Shown here: positions 32,771 through 45,136 of the stretch, in pieces
Layout: every line of letters starts with the position of its first letter
How positions within the stretch are numbered: position 1 is the stretch's first letter
Assembly (NCBI RefSeq): GCF_001659605.2
Contig: NC_035168.2
Span: 7,806,058-7,870,057 of the forward strand
Reading direction: 5' to 3'
DNA length: 64,000 nucleotides
From: Manihot esculenta
Taxonomy: Eukaryota > Streptophyta > Magnoliopsida > Malpighiales > Euphorbiaceae
Translations under genes and position numbers: made by a program
Notes under the pieces: generated by a model
What the model was told of the DNA's origin: nothing
Seen by the model: only the letters and a program-made list of their open reading frames with translations
Database searches by the model: none

Positions 32771-35700
32771 ATGAGAGGAACCCGTCGATCAGCAAGATTG
32801 ACTGGAGTACCACCTGAGGATGAGGGCATGAGCGCCCGTCCTCCTACATTGCCTAGGGCAATGTCAAGCAGGTCCAACAGGGACAGAGCAGTAAGAGACC
32901 CTAGAAGGTCTTTGGATCTGGGTAGAAGCAGATCAGTCAGAGGGACAGTTCAGGGAGGAGCGTCAGAGGATATGGGGGATGATATGGACGTAGAACAGAG
33001 GAGGGATGGCAGTTTGGGAGTCAGTATGTCAGAAGAAGGAGTGGGAGAGTCCCAAGGAGGCACTCAGGCCTCGGGATTTGTTCAGCCACCTCACTACCCA
33101 CATTTCTCACAACATCCCGGGTATTCGATGGGAGGTACATCGGATTACCCTAGTTTCACCCCTTATCCCACACAGATGCCATACCCACCATACTACCCAC
33201 CATACTCTCAGTATCCAATGTATCCACCGCCACCCTACTATCCAAATCCAGCAAACCCTACCTCAGAAAATGTTGCACCACCTCCACCACCTGCAGAACC
33301 AGCAGCCCCAGTTGCTCAACCACCTAGACCTAGCTCAGCCAGTGGGAGCAAGGTTAAGATGACCGATTACATGAAATTAGGTGCTCCCCAGTTTGAAACC
33401 GGTGATGATCCGTTCGTGTACTTGGAGCGGGTCAAGGCAATTACAGATGAGATAGGGGCGGATGACAGTAGAGCCATTCAGATGGCTGGGTTCACGCTTA
33501 AGTGCAAGAAGGCACGGGAGTGGTACAAGAATTATGTGAACCCGAGAGTGGACAGCATGACTTGGGAAGAGTTTGCAAACGAGTTTGCAGGATGGGCTTT
33601 CCCTGATAGTTCAAGGGAATTGAAGATGATAGAATTCGAGCAGTTGAGGCAAACTGATGACATGAGTGTAGACGAATATACTGACAGGTTTATGGAGTTG
33701 CTGCCATTTGCAGGGCAAGACCTTAGCACAGACCAGAAGAAGTCAAGGAGGTATATCATGAAGCTCCATCCCAGGTATTCCTCCTTGGTACAGTCAGCAG
33801 ATAGAGAGAGTTTTCACGCCATAGTAGACATGGCTAGGAGAATGGAGGCTAGTACCATCATTCAGGGGACAGTTAAGCAGACAGTGGCACAAGCTTCTGG
33901 TTCTAAAACTCCGGGTGGGGGAAGGTTAGATCCCTCTACCCTGAGTGCAGCAGCTTCAGGCAGTAAAAGATGGAGTAAACCCAAGGGTAAGAAGAACAAG
34001 TTCTGGAGTAAAGTCAAGTCCAGTCTGGGATTTGGGAGTGGCTCAAGCTCTGGTGCAGATAATGCAATTTGTGCAAGGTGTGGTAGGCCACACAAGGGAG
34101 TATGTCGGTTTGGGACGAACACCTGCTTCAGATGTGGTCAGGAGGGGCATATAGCTCGAGACTGTCCAAGAGCGGCTCCAATGGCTCAGTCCCAGCAGAC
34201 AGCTTCAGGCAGTGTAGCGCAGCCAGCAGCTCCAGCCATGACTCAGGCCAGTGGCAGAGGCAGAGGGAGAGGAGCAGCCTCTTCTTCAGCGGGTTTCAGA
34301 GGTGAAGGTCCATCAGCCCCAGCACGGATCTTCACAATGACACAGCAGGAGGCAGACGCATCCAACACCGTGGTGGCAGGTAATCTCGTCATTGGATGTT
34401 CGGATGTATATGCATTGATGGACCCTGGTGCATCTCATTCTTTTATTGCTCCGAGAGCCGTCCAGAGGTTGGGGTTGATGATCTCTGGGTTAGAGTGTCC
34501 TCTCTGGGTCAGTGGACCCAAGTGTGATCCATCAGTGGCAGAGTCAGTCTGTCAGTGTAGTCCAGTTTTTGTTGAGGGGAGATGCATGTCCGCCGACCTT
34601 GTGGTTCTAGATTTGACAGACTTTGACGTCATTCTAGGGATGGACTGGTTATCTACCCATGGTGCTACCTTGGACTGCAGGGACAAGGTAGTCAGGTTCA
34701 GAGGTCAGGATGGATCAGAGGTTGTCTTCAGAGGAGACAGGAGGGGTACACCTAGAGGTATGATCTCAGCTCTTCAGGCTCGTAGATTGCTTAGGAGGGG
34801 ATGTCAGGGGTATTTGGCTCATGTGAGAGAGCTAAATAGTCAGGTTAGAGAGCCCGCCTCGGTGCCAGTGGTTAGAGAGTTCTTAGATGTGTTCCCGGAC
34901 GAGCTGCCAGGTTTACCACCTGCTAGGGAGATAGAGTTTGAGATAGAACTGATGCCTGGAACCCGACCGATCTCTATCCCTCCCTACAGGATGGCGCCAG
35001 CAGAATTGAAGGAGTTGAAGGAACAGTTACAGGAACTGGTAGACAAGGGCTTCATCCGACCGAGTACCTCACCTTGGGGTGCTCCAGTTTTGTTTGTGAG
35101 GAAGAAGGATGGATCCCTTAGACTTTGTATCGACTACAGGCAGTTGAACAAAGTCACTACCAAGAACAAGTACCCATTGCCAAGGATCGACGATCTATTT
35201 GACCAGCTAGCAGGAGCGGGTTGTTTCTCCAAAATAGATCTGAGATCAGGGTACCATCAGTTGAGGATCAGGGAAGAGGACGTACCAAAGACAGCTTTCA
35301 GGACCAGATATGGGCATTTTGAGTTCCTTGTGATGCCGTTCGGGTTAACTAACGCCCCTGCAGCATTCATGGATCTCATGAATAGAGTGTTTAGTCAGTA
35401 CCTGGACCACTTTGTTATTGTCTTCATAGATGATATCTTAGTGTATTCCAGGAATGCAGAGGAGCATGCCCATCATCTGAGGTTGGTTCTACAGACCTTG
35501 AGGGAACATGGCTTGTATGCCAAGTTCTCCAAGTGTGAGTTCTGGCTAAGGAGCATTTCGTTCTTGGGGCATGTAGTGTCGGAAAATGGAATAGAGGTAG
35601 ACCCCAAGAAGACAGAGACTGTGGCTAACTGGCCTAGACCCACTTCAGTGACAGAGATCAGGAGTTTCTTGGGTTTGGCAGGTTACTATAGGAGGTTCGT

Positions 35701-37765
35701 ACAGGACTTCTCAAAGATAGCAGCTCCTCTGACCAGACTAACCAGGAAGAATCAGAAGTTTCTGTGGACCGACCAGTGCGAGGAGAGTTTTGAAGAGCTC
35801 AAGAAGAGGTTGACTTCAGCACCAGTTTTAGCTCTGCCATCTAGTGGTGAGGACTTTACAGTCTTTTGTGATGCATCCCGAGTGGGACTGGGTTGTGTAC
35901 TTATGCAGAATGAGAGGGTGATTGCTTATGCTTCTAGGCAGCTAAAGAAGCATGAGTTGAATTATCCCACACATGACCTTGAGATGGCAGCAGTAATCTT
36001 TGCACTCAAGATGTGGAGGCACTACCTCTATGGGGTAAAATGTGAGATCTTTACAGATCATAAGAGCCTGCAGTACATCTTGAGTCAGAGAGATCTGAAT
36101 CTGAGGCAGAGGAGATGGGTAGAGTTGCTGAGTGACTATGATTGCAAGATTCAGTATCATCCGGGTAAGGCGAATGTCGTGGCAGACGCTCTAAGCCGGA
36201 AGTCACTAGGCAGTCTATCCCACATCACGGCAGAGAGGAGACCAGTGGTTAAGGAGTTTTACAAGCTCATTGAGGAAGGTCTACAGTTGGAGTTGTCTGG
36301 TACAGGTGCCTTGGTCGCTCAGATGAAAGTGACACCCGTGTTTCTGGAGCAGGTGGCTCAGAAACAGCATGAGGACCCAGAGTTAGTGAAGATTGCCAGG
36401 ACTGTTCAGTCAGGCAAGGACAGTGAGTTCAGATTTGACAATAGGGGGATCCTCCGCTATGGGAGTCGTTTATGTGTACCAGATGACATAGGGCTAAAAG
36501 GAGACATTATGAGAGAGGCTCATAATGCAAGATACAGCATTCACCCCGGAGCCACCAAGATGTATCAAGATATGAAGAAAGTTTACTGGTGGCCAGCTAT
36601 GAAGAAAGAAGTGGCACAGTTTGTGTCAGCCTGCGAAGTTTGTCAGAGGGTGAAGCTGGAACATCAGAAGCCGGCTGGAATGCTTAACCCGCTACCTATT
36701 CCAGAGTGGAAATGGGAGAATATAGCTATGGACTTCGTAGTGGGGTTACCGGCGACGTCCAACAGATTGGACTCCATATGGGTGATTGTGGACAGACTCA
36801 CCAAATCTGCTCACTTCATCCCTGTCAGGAGTGGCTACTCTGTGGACAAGTTGGCGCAGGTGTACGTTGATGAGATAGTCAGACTGCATGGGGTTCCTGT
36901 TTCTATAGTGTCAGATAGAGGGCCCCAGTTCACCTCCAGGTTTTGGCAGAGTCTGCAGAATGCCATGGGTACTAGGTTGGACTTCAGTACTGCCTTCCAC
37001 CCCCAGACTGATGGACAGTCAGAGAGGACCATCCAGACCATAGAAGATATGCTAAGGATGTGTGTGCTGGACTTTGGCGGTTCTTGGAGGCAACATCTAC
37101 CTTTGGTGGAGTTTGCCTACAATAACAGCCATCATGCTAGCATCGGGATGGCTCCATATGAAGTTTTGTATGGAAGGAAGTGCAGATCACCTGTTTGCTG
37201 GGAGGAAGTTGGAGAAAAGGCCTTGGCAGGGCCTGAGTTAGTAGAGATTACCAGCAGGGTGGTACCCATAATCAGAGAGAGAATCAAGACAGCTGCAAGC
37301 AGACAGAAGAGTTATGCAGACATCCGCAGAAGACTAGTAGAGTTTCAGGAGGGGGATCTGGTATTGCTCAAGGTGTCTCCAATGAAAGGAGTGGTTCGGT
37401 TCGGGAAGAAGGGTAAGCTGGCTCCGCGGTACATCGGACCCTTTGAAGTCTTGCAAAAGATTGGGAATGTATCGTACAAGCTGGATTTACCTGCTTCAAT
37501 GGAGAGAATCCATCCGGTTTTCCATGTTTCTATGTTGAGAAAGTTCGTGTCAGATCCGGGCAAGGTTCTTAGTGAGCCTGATGTGGAGATCCAAGAGGAT
37601 CTCACCTATGTTGAGCAGCCAGTACGGATCCTAGACACCCAGATCAGGAAGCTGAGGAACAAGGAAATCCCGATGGTGAAAGTCCTTTGGAACCACCACA
37701 ATATTGAGGAGTGTACCTCGGAGACACGGGAGTCCATGCTCCACCAGCATCCCCATCTCTTTTAA
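32771..37765 (+). CDS. Ty3/gypsy gag-pol polyprotein, 1,664 aa, intact
   Basis: A single open frame encoding capsid and replication enzymes. Residues 105-165 are Pro/Tyr-rich and 200-360 are the gag domain. An atypical C434-x2-C-x3-H-x3-C445 precedes a CCHC knuckle C452-C455-H460-C465. Protease: D551 in DPGAS, ILGMDW at 621. Reverse transcriptase 720-990, FIDD at 885-888. RNase H: D1034, E1071, D1096, D1139. Integrase: zinc site H1251, H1258, C1288, C1291 and core D1321, D1382, E1418 (spacing 35). GPF near 1556. Residues 1615-1664 resemble a chromodomain, but the usual ATWE box reads CTSE, losing the aromatic residue. The ATG follows 270 bases of leader. No stop or shift breaks the frame. Expression as one polyprotein, cleaved by its own protease, is the family norm. 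Confidence 0.96.
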   Translation: MRGTRRSARLTGVPPEDEGMSARPPTLPRAMSSRSNRDRAVRDPRRSLDLGRSRSVRGTVQGGASEDMGDDMDVEQRRDGSLGVSMSEEGVGESQGGTQASGFVQPPHYPHFSQHPGYSMGGTSDYPSFTPYPTQMPYPPYYPPYSQYPMYPPPPYYPNPANPTSENVAPPPPPAEPAAPVAQPPRPSSASGSKVKMTDYMKLGAPQFETGDDPFVYLERVKAITDEIGADDSRAIQMAGFTLKCKKAREWYKNYVNPRVDSMTWEEFANEFAGWAFPDSSRELKMIEFEQLRQTDDMSVDEYTDRFMELLPFAGQDLSTDQKKSRRYIMKLHPRYSSLVQSADRESFHAIVDMARRMEASTIIQGTVKQTVAQASGSKTPGGGRLDPSTLSAAASGSKRWSKPKGKKNKFWSKVKSSLGFGSGSSSGADNAICARCGRPHKGVCRFGTNTCFRCGQEGHIARDCPRAAPMAQSQQTASGSVAQPAAPAMTQASGRGRGRGAASSSAGFRGEGPSAPARIFTMTQQEADASNTVVAGNLVIGCSDVYALMDPGASHSFIAPRAVQRLGLMISGLECPLWVSGPKCDPSVAESVCQCSPVFVEGRCMSADLVVLDLTDFDVILGMDWLSTHGATLDCRDKVVRFRGQDGSEVVFRGDRRGTPRGMISALQARRLLRRGCQGYLAHVRELNSQVREPASVPVVREFLDVFPDELPGLPPAREIEFEIELMPGTRPISIPPYRMAPAELKELKEQLQELVDKGFIRPSTSPWGAPVLFVRKKDGSLRLCIDYRQLNKVTTKNKYPLPRIDDLFDQLAGAGCFSKIDLRSGYHQLRIREEDVPKTAFRTRYGHFEFLVMPFGLTNAPAAFMDLMNRVFSQYLDHFVIVFIDDILVYSRNAEEHAHHLRLVLQTLREHGLYAKFSKCEFWLRSISFLGHVVSENGIEVDPKKTETVANWPRPTSVTEIRSFLGLAGYYRRFVQDFSKIAAPLTRLTRKNQKFLWTDQCEESFEELKKRLTSAPVLALPSSGEDFTVFCDASRVGLGCVLMQNERVIAYASRQLKKHELNYPTHDLEMAAVIFALKMWRHYLYGVKCEIFTDHKSLQYILSQRDLNLRQRRWVELLSDYDCKIQYHPGKANVVADALSRKSLGSLSHITAERRPVVKEFYKLIEEGLQLELSGTGALVAQMKVTPVFLEQVAQKQHEDPELVKIARTVQSGKDSEFRFDNRGILRYGSRLCVPDDIGLKGDIMREAHNARYSIHPGATKMYQDMKKVYWWPAMKKEVAQFVSACEVCQRVKLEHQKPAGMLNPLPIPEWKWENIAMDFVVGLPATSNRLDSIWVIVDRLTKSAHFIPVRSGYSVDKLAQVYVDEIVRLHGVPVSIVSDRGPQFTSRFWQSLQNAMGTRLDFSTAFHPQTDGQSERTIQTIEDMLRMCVLDFGGSWRQHLPLVEFAYNNSHHASIGMAPYEVLYGRKCRSPVCWEEVGEKALAGPELVEITSRVVPIIRERIKTAASRQKSYADIRRRLVEFQEGDLVLLKVSPMKGVVRFGKKGKLAPRYIGPFEVLQKIGNVSYKLDLPASMERIHPVFHVSMLRKFVSDPGKVLSEPDVEIQEDLTYVEQPVRILDTQIRKLRNKEIPMVKVLWNHHNIEECTSETRESMLHQHPHLF

Positions 37766-37828
37766 GGTTAGATCTTTATGTGTTTATGTATGTATGTTAT
37801 GTTGATTGCTATGCATGTACTAGTTAAG

Positions 37829-37865
37829 GAACATTCGGGGACGAATGTTCTTAAGGGGGGGAGAA
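37829..37865 (+). promoter_or_regulatory. Polypurine tract with upstream hairpin
   Basis: The purine run AAGGGGGGGAGAA (37853-37865) abuts the 3' LTR and would prime plus-strand synthesis. Just before it is a 9-bp stem (GAACATTCG at 37829-37837, CGAATGTTC at 37842-37850) with a GGGA loop. Confidence 0.8.
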
Positions 37866-40097
37866 TGTAATACCCGGCTAGATTCCGGTATCGGAATTCC
37901 TACCGTCCGGTGGAATCTCGGATGTCGGAGACCTCTAGAAGGGTAGAATCATGTTTTATAAAAAATGTTTTAAGGTGTTTTATGATTTTAAGTATGAAAT
38001 TAAATGAGTTTTTACGTGAAAAGTCCTTGGAGGAAAACCCAGGTTCGGCCGCCGAAAGTCAAGTTCGGCCGCCGAACATGCATGCGTTTTGGAGGCACGT
38101 TAGGCCCCCGAAAGCATGAGTGAGGGAAGTCCAGGTTCGGCCGCCGAACCTCATGTTCGGCCGCCGAACATGGCATGCATGCGGAGGCACATTCGGCCCC
38201 CGAACGTGGTCTGGCCAGCCACTATAAAAGGGTCCCTTAGCCGAAAATGGGCGAGCTTTTTCTCCCTATTTCGGCCAAGGTGAGCATTCCGCCATCCTTC
38301 CCCCAATCTTGAGTTTTTCCTTCCTTTTTCCATGATTTTTACAAGTTTATAACTTTGGTTTTGAAGATCTTTGAGCTTAGAACGAGTTTTGAAGCTTGGA
38401 GACCAAAAGTTGGAACTTCTACCATCTCCGAGTTTAGATCTCCTCAACCCTCGATCTTCAAGAGGTAAGAGCCGATCTTAAGCTCAATGTATGATTTAAA
38501 CAAGTTTTATGAAGTTTTAAGGGGTAGAATGCATGTTAGGGTATATGTTGAACCTATGAGTTTTTGATGACTTTTTGAACAATGTAGCTTGCTTGAGTAT
38601 GTTTGAAGTGTTGTAGATGGGGTATATGCATGTTTGAGGCCCCTAGGAACTTGTATGCATGTTTTAGTTGAGATATATGCATGATTGGTAGGTTTGGAGG
38701 CGAAACGGGCAAAGGGAGCCAAGTTTCTGCCCTTTTGCAGAAACCAGGTTCGGCAGCCGAAGGTACTTTCGGCCGCCGAACATGGCTGGGGAGGCAGGCC
38801 TTTCGGCTGCCGAAGTTGCCCCCGAAAAGAGACTTTCGTCTCTGTCTGGCACTTTCGGCCGCCGAAGGTGCCGCCGAACCTAGCTGAGTTTCGTCTCTGT
38901 CCAGGACTTTCGGCCGCCGAAGGTGCCGCCGAAAGTGCCCTGTTCAGCCATTTCATGCATATTTTCTGTGATATTTTCAGGATGTTTTAGGGGGTTTTCG
39001 GGGAATATTTTAGAGTTATGTTCAGGTATGTTTGGTCCCTCATTTGAGTCCACCTGTGTAGGTTCGGACCCGAGGAACCGAGGACCCCAGCAGTGAGTTC
39101 AGCTGCTTCGGTGTTGTCAGAGTCAGCCAGAGGTGAGTGGAACTAAACTCAATCTTTTAAATTAAATGTTTTATCATGTTTCATGCATCATGATTATGCA
39201 ATAGGATGATTGCATTAGTTTTCACGAATATGCCGCATTGCATAAATTGTTGTTGTTGTGGGTGAATGTTGGATGACCCAATTAGTCCAAGACAGGAAGA
39301 CCAGGACCCCATGCTATGGCCTGGCACAGAGTAAGAAAGACCAGGCCCCAGTCTACAGGCCTGGCACAGAGTAAAGCACGGTTATGGGACTCGAAGACCA
39401 GGAGCCCAGAGGAGGCCCTGGAAAATGGTAAGTAATGTATGTATGACAGGAAGACCAGGACCCCATGCTACGGCCTGGCACAGAGTTAACTTGGACTATT
39501 TGGTGACAAGTTCACCCAACCCTTATGTGAATTGTTTGTGTTATGATGCATTTCATAGAGCATAGTGTTAACGTGTTTTAATAGCTCTGCTCACTGGGCT
39601 TTTAGCTCACCCCTCTCCCTTTACCCCCAGGCTTGCAGGTACAGTATAGTGCGGGAGTCCGGATAGAATAAAGAAGTCATGCTTATGTAATAGCTAGCAA
39701 TGGACATGATCAAATTGTAATGTGAAAGTACAGTATAGTTATGTAATGAGGTTTATGGATGATTAGTGTGTGCTTGACCATAGAATGTTGTATCCCTTTT
39801 ACACATGATCTTGGTTATTTTTATGTCACTTATGTAAACCGACTCAACAGATGTATGTCATCCATTGAGGGTACAGATGAGATCCCACAGAGGGATCAAG
39901 ATTATGTTTATGTTTATGCAGGTTGAGTTTGGTTGATGTTCCATGGAAAGAAAAGTTTTAATTTTTATGTATATTGTTGATCATGTATGGGATTAAGCAG
40001 GTTCACAGGATGCATGTTAGGCTTGCTACGGGTCCCGGCGGCTTTAAGTCGACCCGGATCCTAGCGCCGGTAGCGGTCCGATTTTCGGGTCGTTACA
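37866..40097 (+). repeat. 3' LTR
   Basis: 2,232 bp, 99.6% identical to the 5' LTR and carrying the same palindrome clusters (offset 7,600), TATA box and CCAGG/CCTGG repeats. It ends ATTTTCGGGTCGTTACA, the ancestral-looking end also seen at 6660, whereas the 5' LTR ends ATTTTTGAGTCGTTACA. Confidence 0.97.
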
Positions 40098-40102
40098 CTG
40101 TT
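40098..40102. repeat. Target-site duplication CTGTT (right)
   Basis: Identical to 30261-30265. Confidence 0.95.
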
Positions 40103-41005
40103 GAACCACGCCCTAACTAGTTCTGTTAGGGTGGTCGAAAAAACTTTGCACATCAAGGCGTTCGAATGAGTCTGCAACCCATAACTGTTTTATAGTTCAA
40201 AACATGCTCTCAAGGGTTTCCCGTCTTCTCATAGGCTGCCAAGGTTGGCATCATGAACTTCTTCGGTATTGTCTCCTTCTGAATCCATTGTACAAAGGGT
40301 GATTAGGTTGGCAATAGGGGGCTATTGTTATCTCGGGCCCCCAACTCTATCAACAGATGCTCATTCAATCTTTCTAACTTTTGATCTACATTAGTATCTT
40401 TCCTTCTAGGCCTCTTTTCCAGGCGATAACTTCTTTCTAGCGCTTCACTTTCTGACCTCTCTACAGGCTCAAAATAGTAGCTCTCGGCCCATCATTTTCA
40501 ATGAGCTCCCTCGCTATCCTGCCTTTTGCTCGAGCTTCTGACTCGTTCCTCTGAATTGCCTCTTCATCCATTTCTTTCGTCCTCCTGCTGCTTTGTTGAG
40601 GGATTTTGTAGTTCAATATGGGTTATGGCTCATTGAGGTTGAGCCCTTCTACTAAGGGTGGTTTGCTTAATAGGGTAATGAGCCCTCTTTGCTGTAATAT
40701 CTGGCTTAGCCGATGGGCAGTGTTTTGCAACTGGAGAGCCATGCTCTGAAGTTCTTGGTCAGATAGGGAGGTTCGGGGTACAGTCCCGATTGAGCTTGGT
40801 GAAGGGTTAAGCAATATGGGCGGTTGATTTACTGGGGCTGTTGGGCCAGAGAATGAGAACTGCTGACCTTCCTGAGTCGAGCTCAGGTCGTTTGGGATGA
40901 TTCTTGTATGGTTCTCGTCGTGATTGGTCTTGTGGATCTTAGTGGGCGAATGAGAATGAGAACTCTGTTGATGATAAGATCGTTCCCACAAACGACGCCA
41001 ATTGA
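40098..41005 (-). pseudogene. Tat-type gypsy gag, N-terminal half
   Basis: Minus-strand gag relic. Immediately inside the LTR is ATTGGCGTCGTTTGTGGGAA (41002-40983), matching the TTGGCGCCGTCTGTGGGAA seen at the start of Tat-type internal regions. A 122-codon Ser/Pro/Gln-rich frame (40991-40623) follows, then a charged segment. A gag block (about 40300-40110) contains FMMPTLAAYEKTG and ends in VRAWFN at the insertion point. The frame resumes in phase at 30265 once the gypsy insertion and one CTGTT copy are set aside. The relic has its own stops, for example after the 122-codon frame. Confidence 0.7.
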
Positions 41006-41480
41006 TGTCTGAGATCCCAGAATAGGTTTAGACTCAGGGTATATTTTTATAAGCTTGCTTTCTATTTTCCTTTTATATCCCTTTATTCTCTTTCTCTTTT
41101 GTCTTTTAGTGACGTATAACCGCTGTCCCGTACTAGTACTCTCCTGCCACATACAAACGTACGACGTCCATTTCTCTTTCGTCATGTGACTATTTAATTC
41201 TCTCTGCGCCACTTGGACACGATTCCTTGCATTATGACATCTGTTTTACCATGAGGGGGAATGGGTATTCGAGGCTAGGATCCTAAAGATGGATTCATAT
41301 CTAGCTCGGTTGTCTAGACAAGTCTTGATCCCCTACGAGGTTTAGAGCCGGACATTGGGCCTTCTTAGACTTAGAATTTTTTAGAATTTATGCCCAATCC
41401 TTCTAGTTTGGACTTCATCATAGTATGGGCGGTTGGAGCCTAATCGTGATTAATAAGTCTTAAAATTTTATGGGCGTAAA
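41006..41480 (-). repeat. 5' LTR (part) of the Tat-type element
   Basis: The minus strand ends ...CTGGGATCTCAGACA at 41006, two bases from the TTGGCGTCG leader. The outer limit is not clear; the GC-balanced sequence fades into AT-rich DNA near 41480. Frames inside (for example 41212-40883) overlap the LTR boundary and are not genes. Confidence 0.55.
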
Positions 41481-42880
41481 ATATTTCTTTTAAAAAAATT
41501 ATTTTTCTCAAAATTACTTAATTTTTTTTAAGAAAAAAAAATCTTTATAAAAAATATTTTTTATCAAAAGAATATTTTTTATTTATTAATTTTTTAAATA
41601 ATTTAAACATTATAAAATATAAAAAATATTTTTAAAAAATGTTTTACAAGAAAAAAAACAAAACCTATATATTAATTTTTTTTATATATTTTAAATAATT
41701 TAAACACTATAAAATATAAAAAATATATTTTTCAAAAAATGTTTTACAAGAAAAAAACAAAACCTAAATACTAATTTTTTTATATATTATAAAAATAACA
41801 AAATATATTTTTACAATTAATTGAATCTTGAAATTTTATTATTATTATTTTTTTAAAATAGGGATAGGAGAACTTGCCATCAAGCTAAACTTGTAAGTGT
41901 CACCGGATTAAGTCTTAGAAACTCGATTTTGATGAATAATTATATAAAATAAAATACATATAATAAATATATATTAAAAAATTTATAAAATATTATAATT
42001 AAATTATAATTTATCTATTTTTTTTATTAATTAAAATATATTAATAACATTTTATTTTTAATATTTAAAAATATATTTTTTAATATATGTAAAAAATAAC
42101 TGATAAATAACATATCTCTTATTTTATTATGAAATTAATTTTTAATAATATTTATTATATAAAAAACTCTTTTTATTATAATTGTAATATATAAATCTAT
42201 AAAAAAATAATACTATTAAAATAATATAACTATTTAATATAATATTTATTATAAAATATATTTATTTTTTATTAAATTATCTAATCCATTAGTTATAGAA
42301 ATAATATTTTTATTTTATTTTCTTAAATTTAAATAATTTAATCTATTATTTTTAAATTTAAATTGCTTAATCTATTATCCATTAAATTTATATTTTTAAA
42401 GTTAAATTATTTTTTAAATTTAAATAGTGTATGAAGCTCATTAATTAATAAAATATTATTTATAAAATACTTTTATTTATAAAAATTTAAAATTAATTTC
42501 TCTAAATTTAGATAGTTTAACAAATAATTTCAATTATATAATAGATTAAAAACTAATTAGGTGAGATAATTATTTTTTAATAATTAAAATAATATATAAA
42601 ATTAAATTATATAATAAATAAATAATTTTAAAAAAATTTATATATTGAAGTTAAAATTTTAAAATGAAAAATAAATTTTTAGATTAAAAAAATAGAAAAT
42701 GAGAGAAATAAAATAAAAAAAATTAATTTTATGAAATATAAAATATTTTAATTGAGTAATTTTAAAATAAAAATTAATTAATAAACTTTTTAAATATATA
42801 AAAACTTAATAGTAATTTTTTTTATTATATGTAAACTTACCTACATATCTCTATAAAATTTAAAAATTTTTAGAGAGAAC
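41481..42880. other. Very AT-rich DNA with a ~100-bp tandem duplication
   Basis: About 41585-41670 and 41671-41766 are two units, each with AATAATTTAAACA, TATAAAATATAAAAAATAT, ATGTTTTACAAGAAAA and AAAACCTA. Beyond them I see no feature. Confidence 0.6.
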
Positions 42881-43554
42881 ATGCCGCAAGGCCCTCCTAG
42901 ATCCGTCTTTGAAATTAACCCAATTGACTGATGAGTACAATCATAAAAACACCACAAAAAAGTTAGTATCTCGTTTTCTATCAAACATAAACATGATTGG
43001 CTATATGTTAATCGTAATCAAGATTGAGTAATCAGATTTAACATTGCCACGTTGGATTCGAGGTGCAGACGTGGTGAGATATTATTCCGTCCACAAAATT
43101 AATGCCAATTTTATATACGTGTCCAATCTGTAATAATAGGATTAGAGTTCGAATGATCGGTCAAGACCATGCTGTAGTGGAGAAACACATGTCAATTCGG
43201 TCAGACCACGTGTTCTTATCCCATTGTCCACTGCTTCAAACACTAGGGAACTGTGCACATGGATGAAAGTAAATGCACGCATAAGATGTTGAATTATTAT
43301 TTTTATTATTTCTCTTTTAATTAATTTTATATGTTTAAATTTGAATATTTTATTTTAAATTATTAAATAAATTTAAGTTAAAACCATAAAACTTTGTGGA
43401 ATTGATTGTCGTGTAAAATTAAATTTATACTCTACTAAAAGTATGCTTTTCTTTGAATTTTTATACTATTAAAATTTTAAAATTATTTTTGATGATCTGA
43501 AATTTAAAAAATAGAATTTTATAATCATCGAGTAAATTTGATATTAGGAGAAGG
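42881..43554. other. Non-coding DNA of normal composition
   Basis: 42881-43300 has balanced composition with a CACGTG G-box (in ACCACGTGTTC near 43208) but no frame or repeat I recognise. The remainder is AT-rich. Confidence 0.4.
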
Positions 43555-43990
43555 GACTCTTTCCTTTTATTCTTTTCTTTTAAGGGAAGGGGCTCTTTCC
43601 TTTTATTTTTTTCTTTTGTCTGTCAGTGATGTGTAACGGTTTTGCTTTTATTGCGCCATCGATTTCTGCTATATAAATTCGTACGTATCAATGTGTCAGA
43701 TATCTGATCCATGCTGAACGACTATTTAATTCTTCTTAATATGCTTGTGAACAGACCCATTAGGTGAATAGGCTGATCATCTCTTCCCCTCTTGACCGGA
43801 CTAAAAAGGAGAGATTGGGAGTGAAGCCTAGGGAAAGTTCTGTTATTAAAGTCGAACGAACTGGGCCGACCCATTCAGGAGACTTAGAGGCCCTTAAAAA
43901 GGGGCAGTTATTGTGAGCCCAATCTTGTGACGGGATGAAGAAATCCAGCGGTTATCAATTTTATTTTAACTTTCTCAAGATTTAGTTGCA
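43555..43990 (-). repeat. Relic related to the Tat-type LTR at 41006
   Basis: Shared blocks in the same order: a CTCTTTCC/TTTTGTC-rich run, AGTGA(C/T)GT(A/G)TAAC, then ACGTAC and CGACTATTTAATTC (41070-41200 versus 43600-43730). Similarity is patchy, so this is an old copy or a cousin family. Confidence 0.4.
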
Positions 43991-44470
43991 TATTAAAATT
44001 TTTATCTAAAACGTAGACGAAGCTAATGAAAGATTTTCGTGCTAATTTAAAGAGAGGATAAAATAAAAAATATATAATATCACTATCATTCCTTTTGAAT
44101 TATTTTTAAAATGAAAATTTATAAAGATAAATGAATATTATTTTTTTAATTATCTTTTCTCATTAAAGATATTTCTCTCTTCACATTTTTTTTTTCTCGT
44201 TGCACTAAACCATCACTAAATGAACTTGAGAGCTCACATTATTAAAGAAATTTATTATTAATGAGAAATTTAAAATTTATTTGTAGTTTAATACAAAATA
44301 AATTAATTTTAAATGTTAAATTAAGTATAAAATATATATATTTATATATTTTGAGAATGGATGTAGCATTGAAGTGTCTAAATGAGTTTAGATCACTATA
44401 TATATAAAAAACAAAGCTTATACTCATGAAACACAAAATCAATCTAGGAAAATTCAACCCAATTTCCATT
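43991..44470. other. AT-rich gap
   Basis: No supported feature. The short frame at 44469-44242 (minus) is low-complexity. Confidence 0.5.
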
Positions 44471-44559
44471 CAATCCAAGCCCTACCATGATGCAAGAAGC
44501 AACAGCTGCCGAGCCTATGTGTCAAGCATGCAATCACACACCAGTACTGCCACCAACAC

Positions 44560-45000
44560 GGCCATGACTTGCATTACGAAACACCAATACCACCGGAAAG
44601 ACTACTAAAAATATGAGTTATAGAGTTTCCTTCCCTATTAACATGAAGAAAAGAGTAATTTCTTACATTAGAAGTGAGCTGCTTAACGTCACAGATGATC
44701 GATGGAACTAAAGCAGGCAATATCTTTGACCATATGAATAACAAAAAGGGAATCACCTTCTATCATAACTTTCTAAAAGGCCTTCCACTGGCCAAGAAAA
44801 GTGCCCTACATGCCAATGCTTCAAGAATAAGAGGATCTATAATGGCCGGGAAGAGATGACAGCTTCAACCGAGGGGGACTTTGAAGAATCTTTAGCTACT
44901 ATAGTAATACGAATCCACAATGTCTCGAAGAATCTACTGCACCATCAAATTTTCACAACTATTGGGGGAGGCGGGGACCATAAGACACGTTGATGATGAG
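44560..45000 (-). pseudogene. LINE-type RNase H-like domain relic
   Basis: On the minus strand, read across frames, the domain begins WSPPPP-x-VVK near 44985 and passes through an EALACRALFLA block near 44825. It continues into a 60-codon open frame (44756-44574) with VPSIICDVKQLTSNVRNY and HVNREGNSITHIFSSLSGG. These are the start, middle and HVxRxxNxxAH end of the reverse-transcriptase-like RNase H domain found in plant LINEs and their derivatives. Stops and shifts are present. The histidine-containing end reads ITH in place of the usual AH. Confidence 0.65.
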
Positions 45001-45099
45001 ATTCTGTTTGAGGAGAAGTGGCAATTTGAGAAGCATTACAGTTAGAGAAGCTTTGCAGTACCATGGAAATAATCTCTTGATTATAAGAGCTAGTTTCGA

Positions 45100-45102
<3 letters not shown>

Positions 45103-45133
<31 letters not shown>
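45103..45133. repeat. (TA)n microsatellite, ~31 bp
   Basis: Alternating T and A. Confidence 0.95.

Positions 45134-45136
<3 letters not shown>

Larger units (their letters stand above)
30266..40097 (+). mobile_element. Complete Tekay-like Ty3/gypsy retrotransposon (9,832 bp)
   Basis: Order: 5' LTR 30266-32497, primer site 32501-32512, leader, gag-pol 32771-37765, polypurine tract 37853-37865, 3' LTR 37866-40097, with CTGTT duplicated on both sides. The two LTRs are each 2,232 bp and, compared base by base at a constant offset of 7,600, differ at 8 sites (30283, 30667, 31147, 31490, 31717, 32121, 32486, 32488). That is 0.36% divergence with no indels. With a commonly used rate of 1.3e-8 per site per year this gives roughly 0.14 million years; the rate is an assumption. 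Everything needed for transposition appears intact. Tekay/Del-lineage chromovirus is inferred from the domain order, LTR length and a C-terminal chromodomain-like segment. Confidence 0.96.

Noticed and set aside
33006..37605. Secondary ORFs within the intact gypsy element
   Set aside because: They overlap the 1,664-codon polyprotein in other frames.
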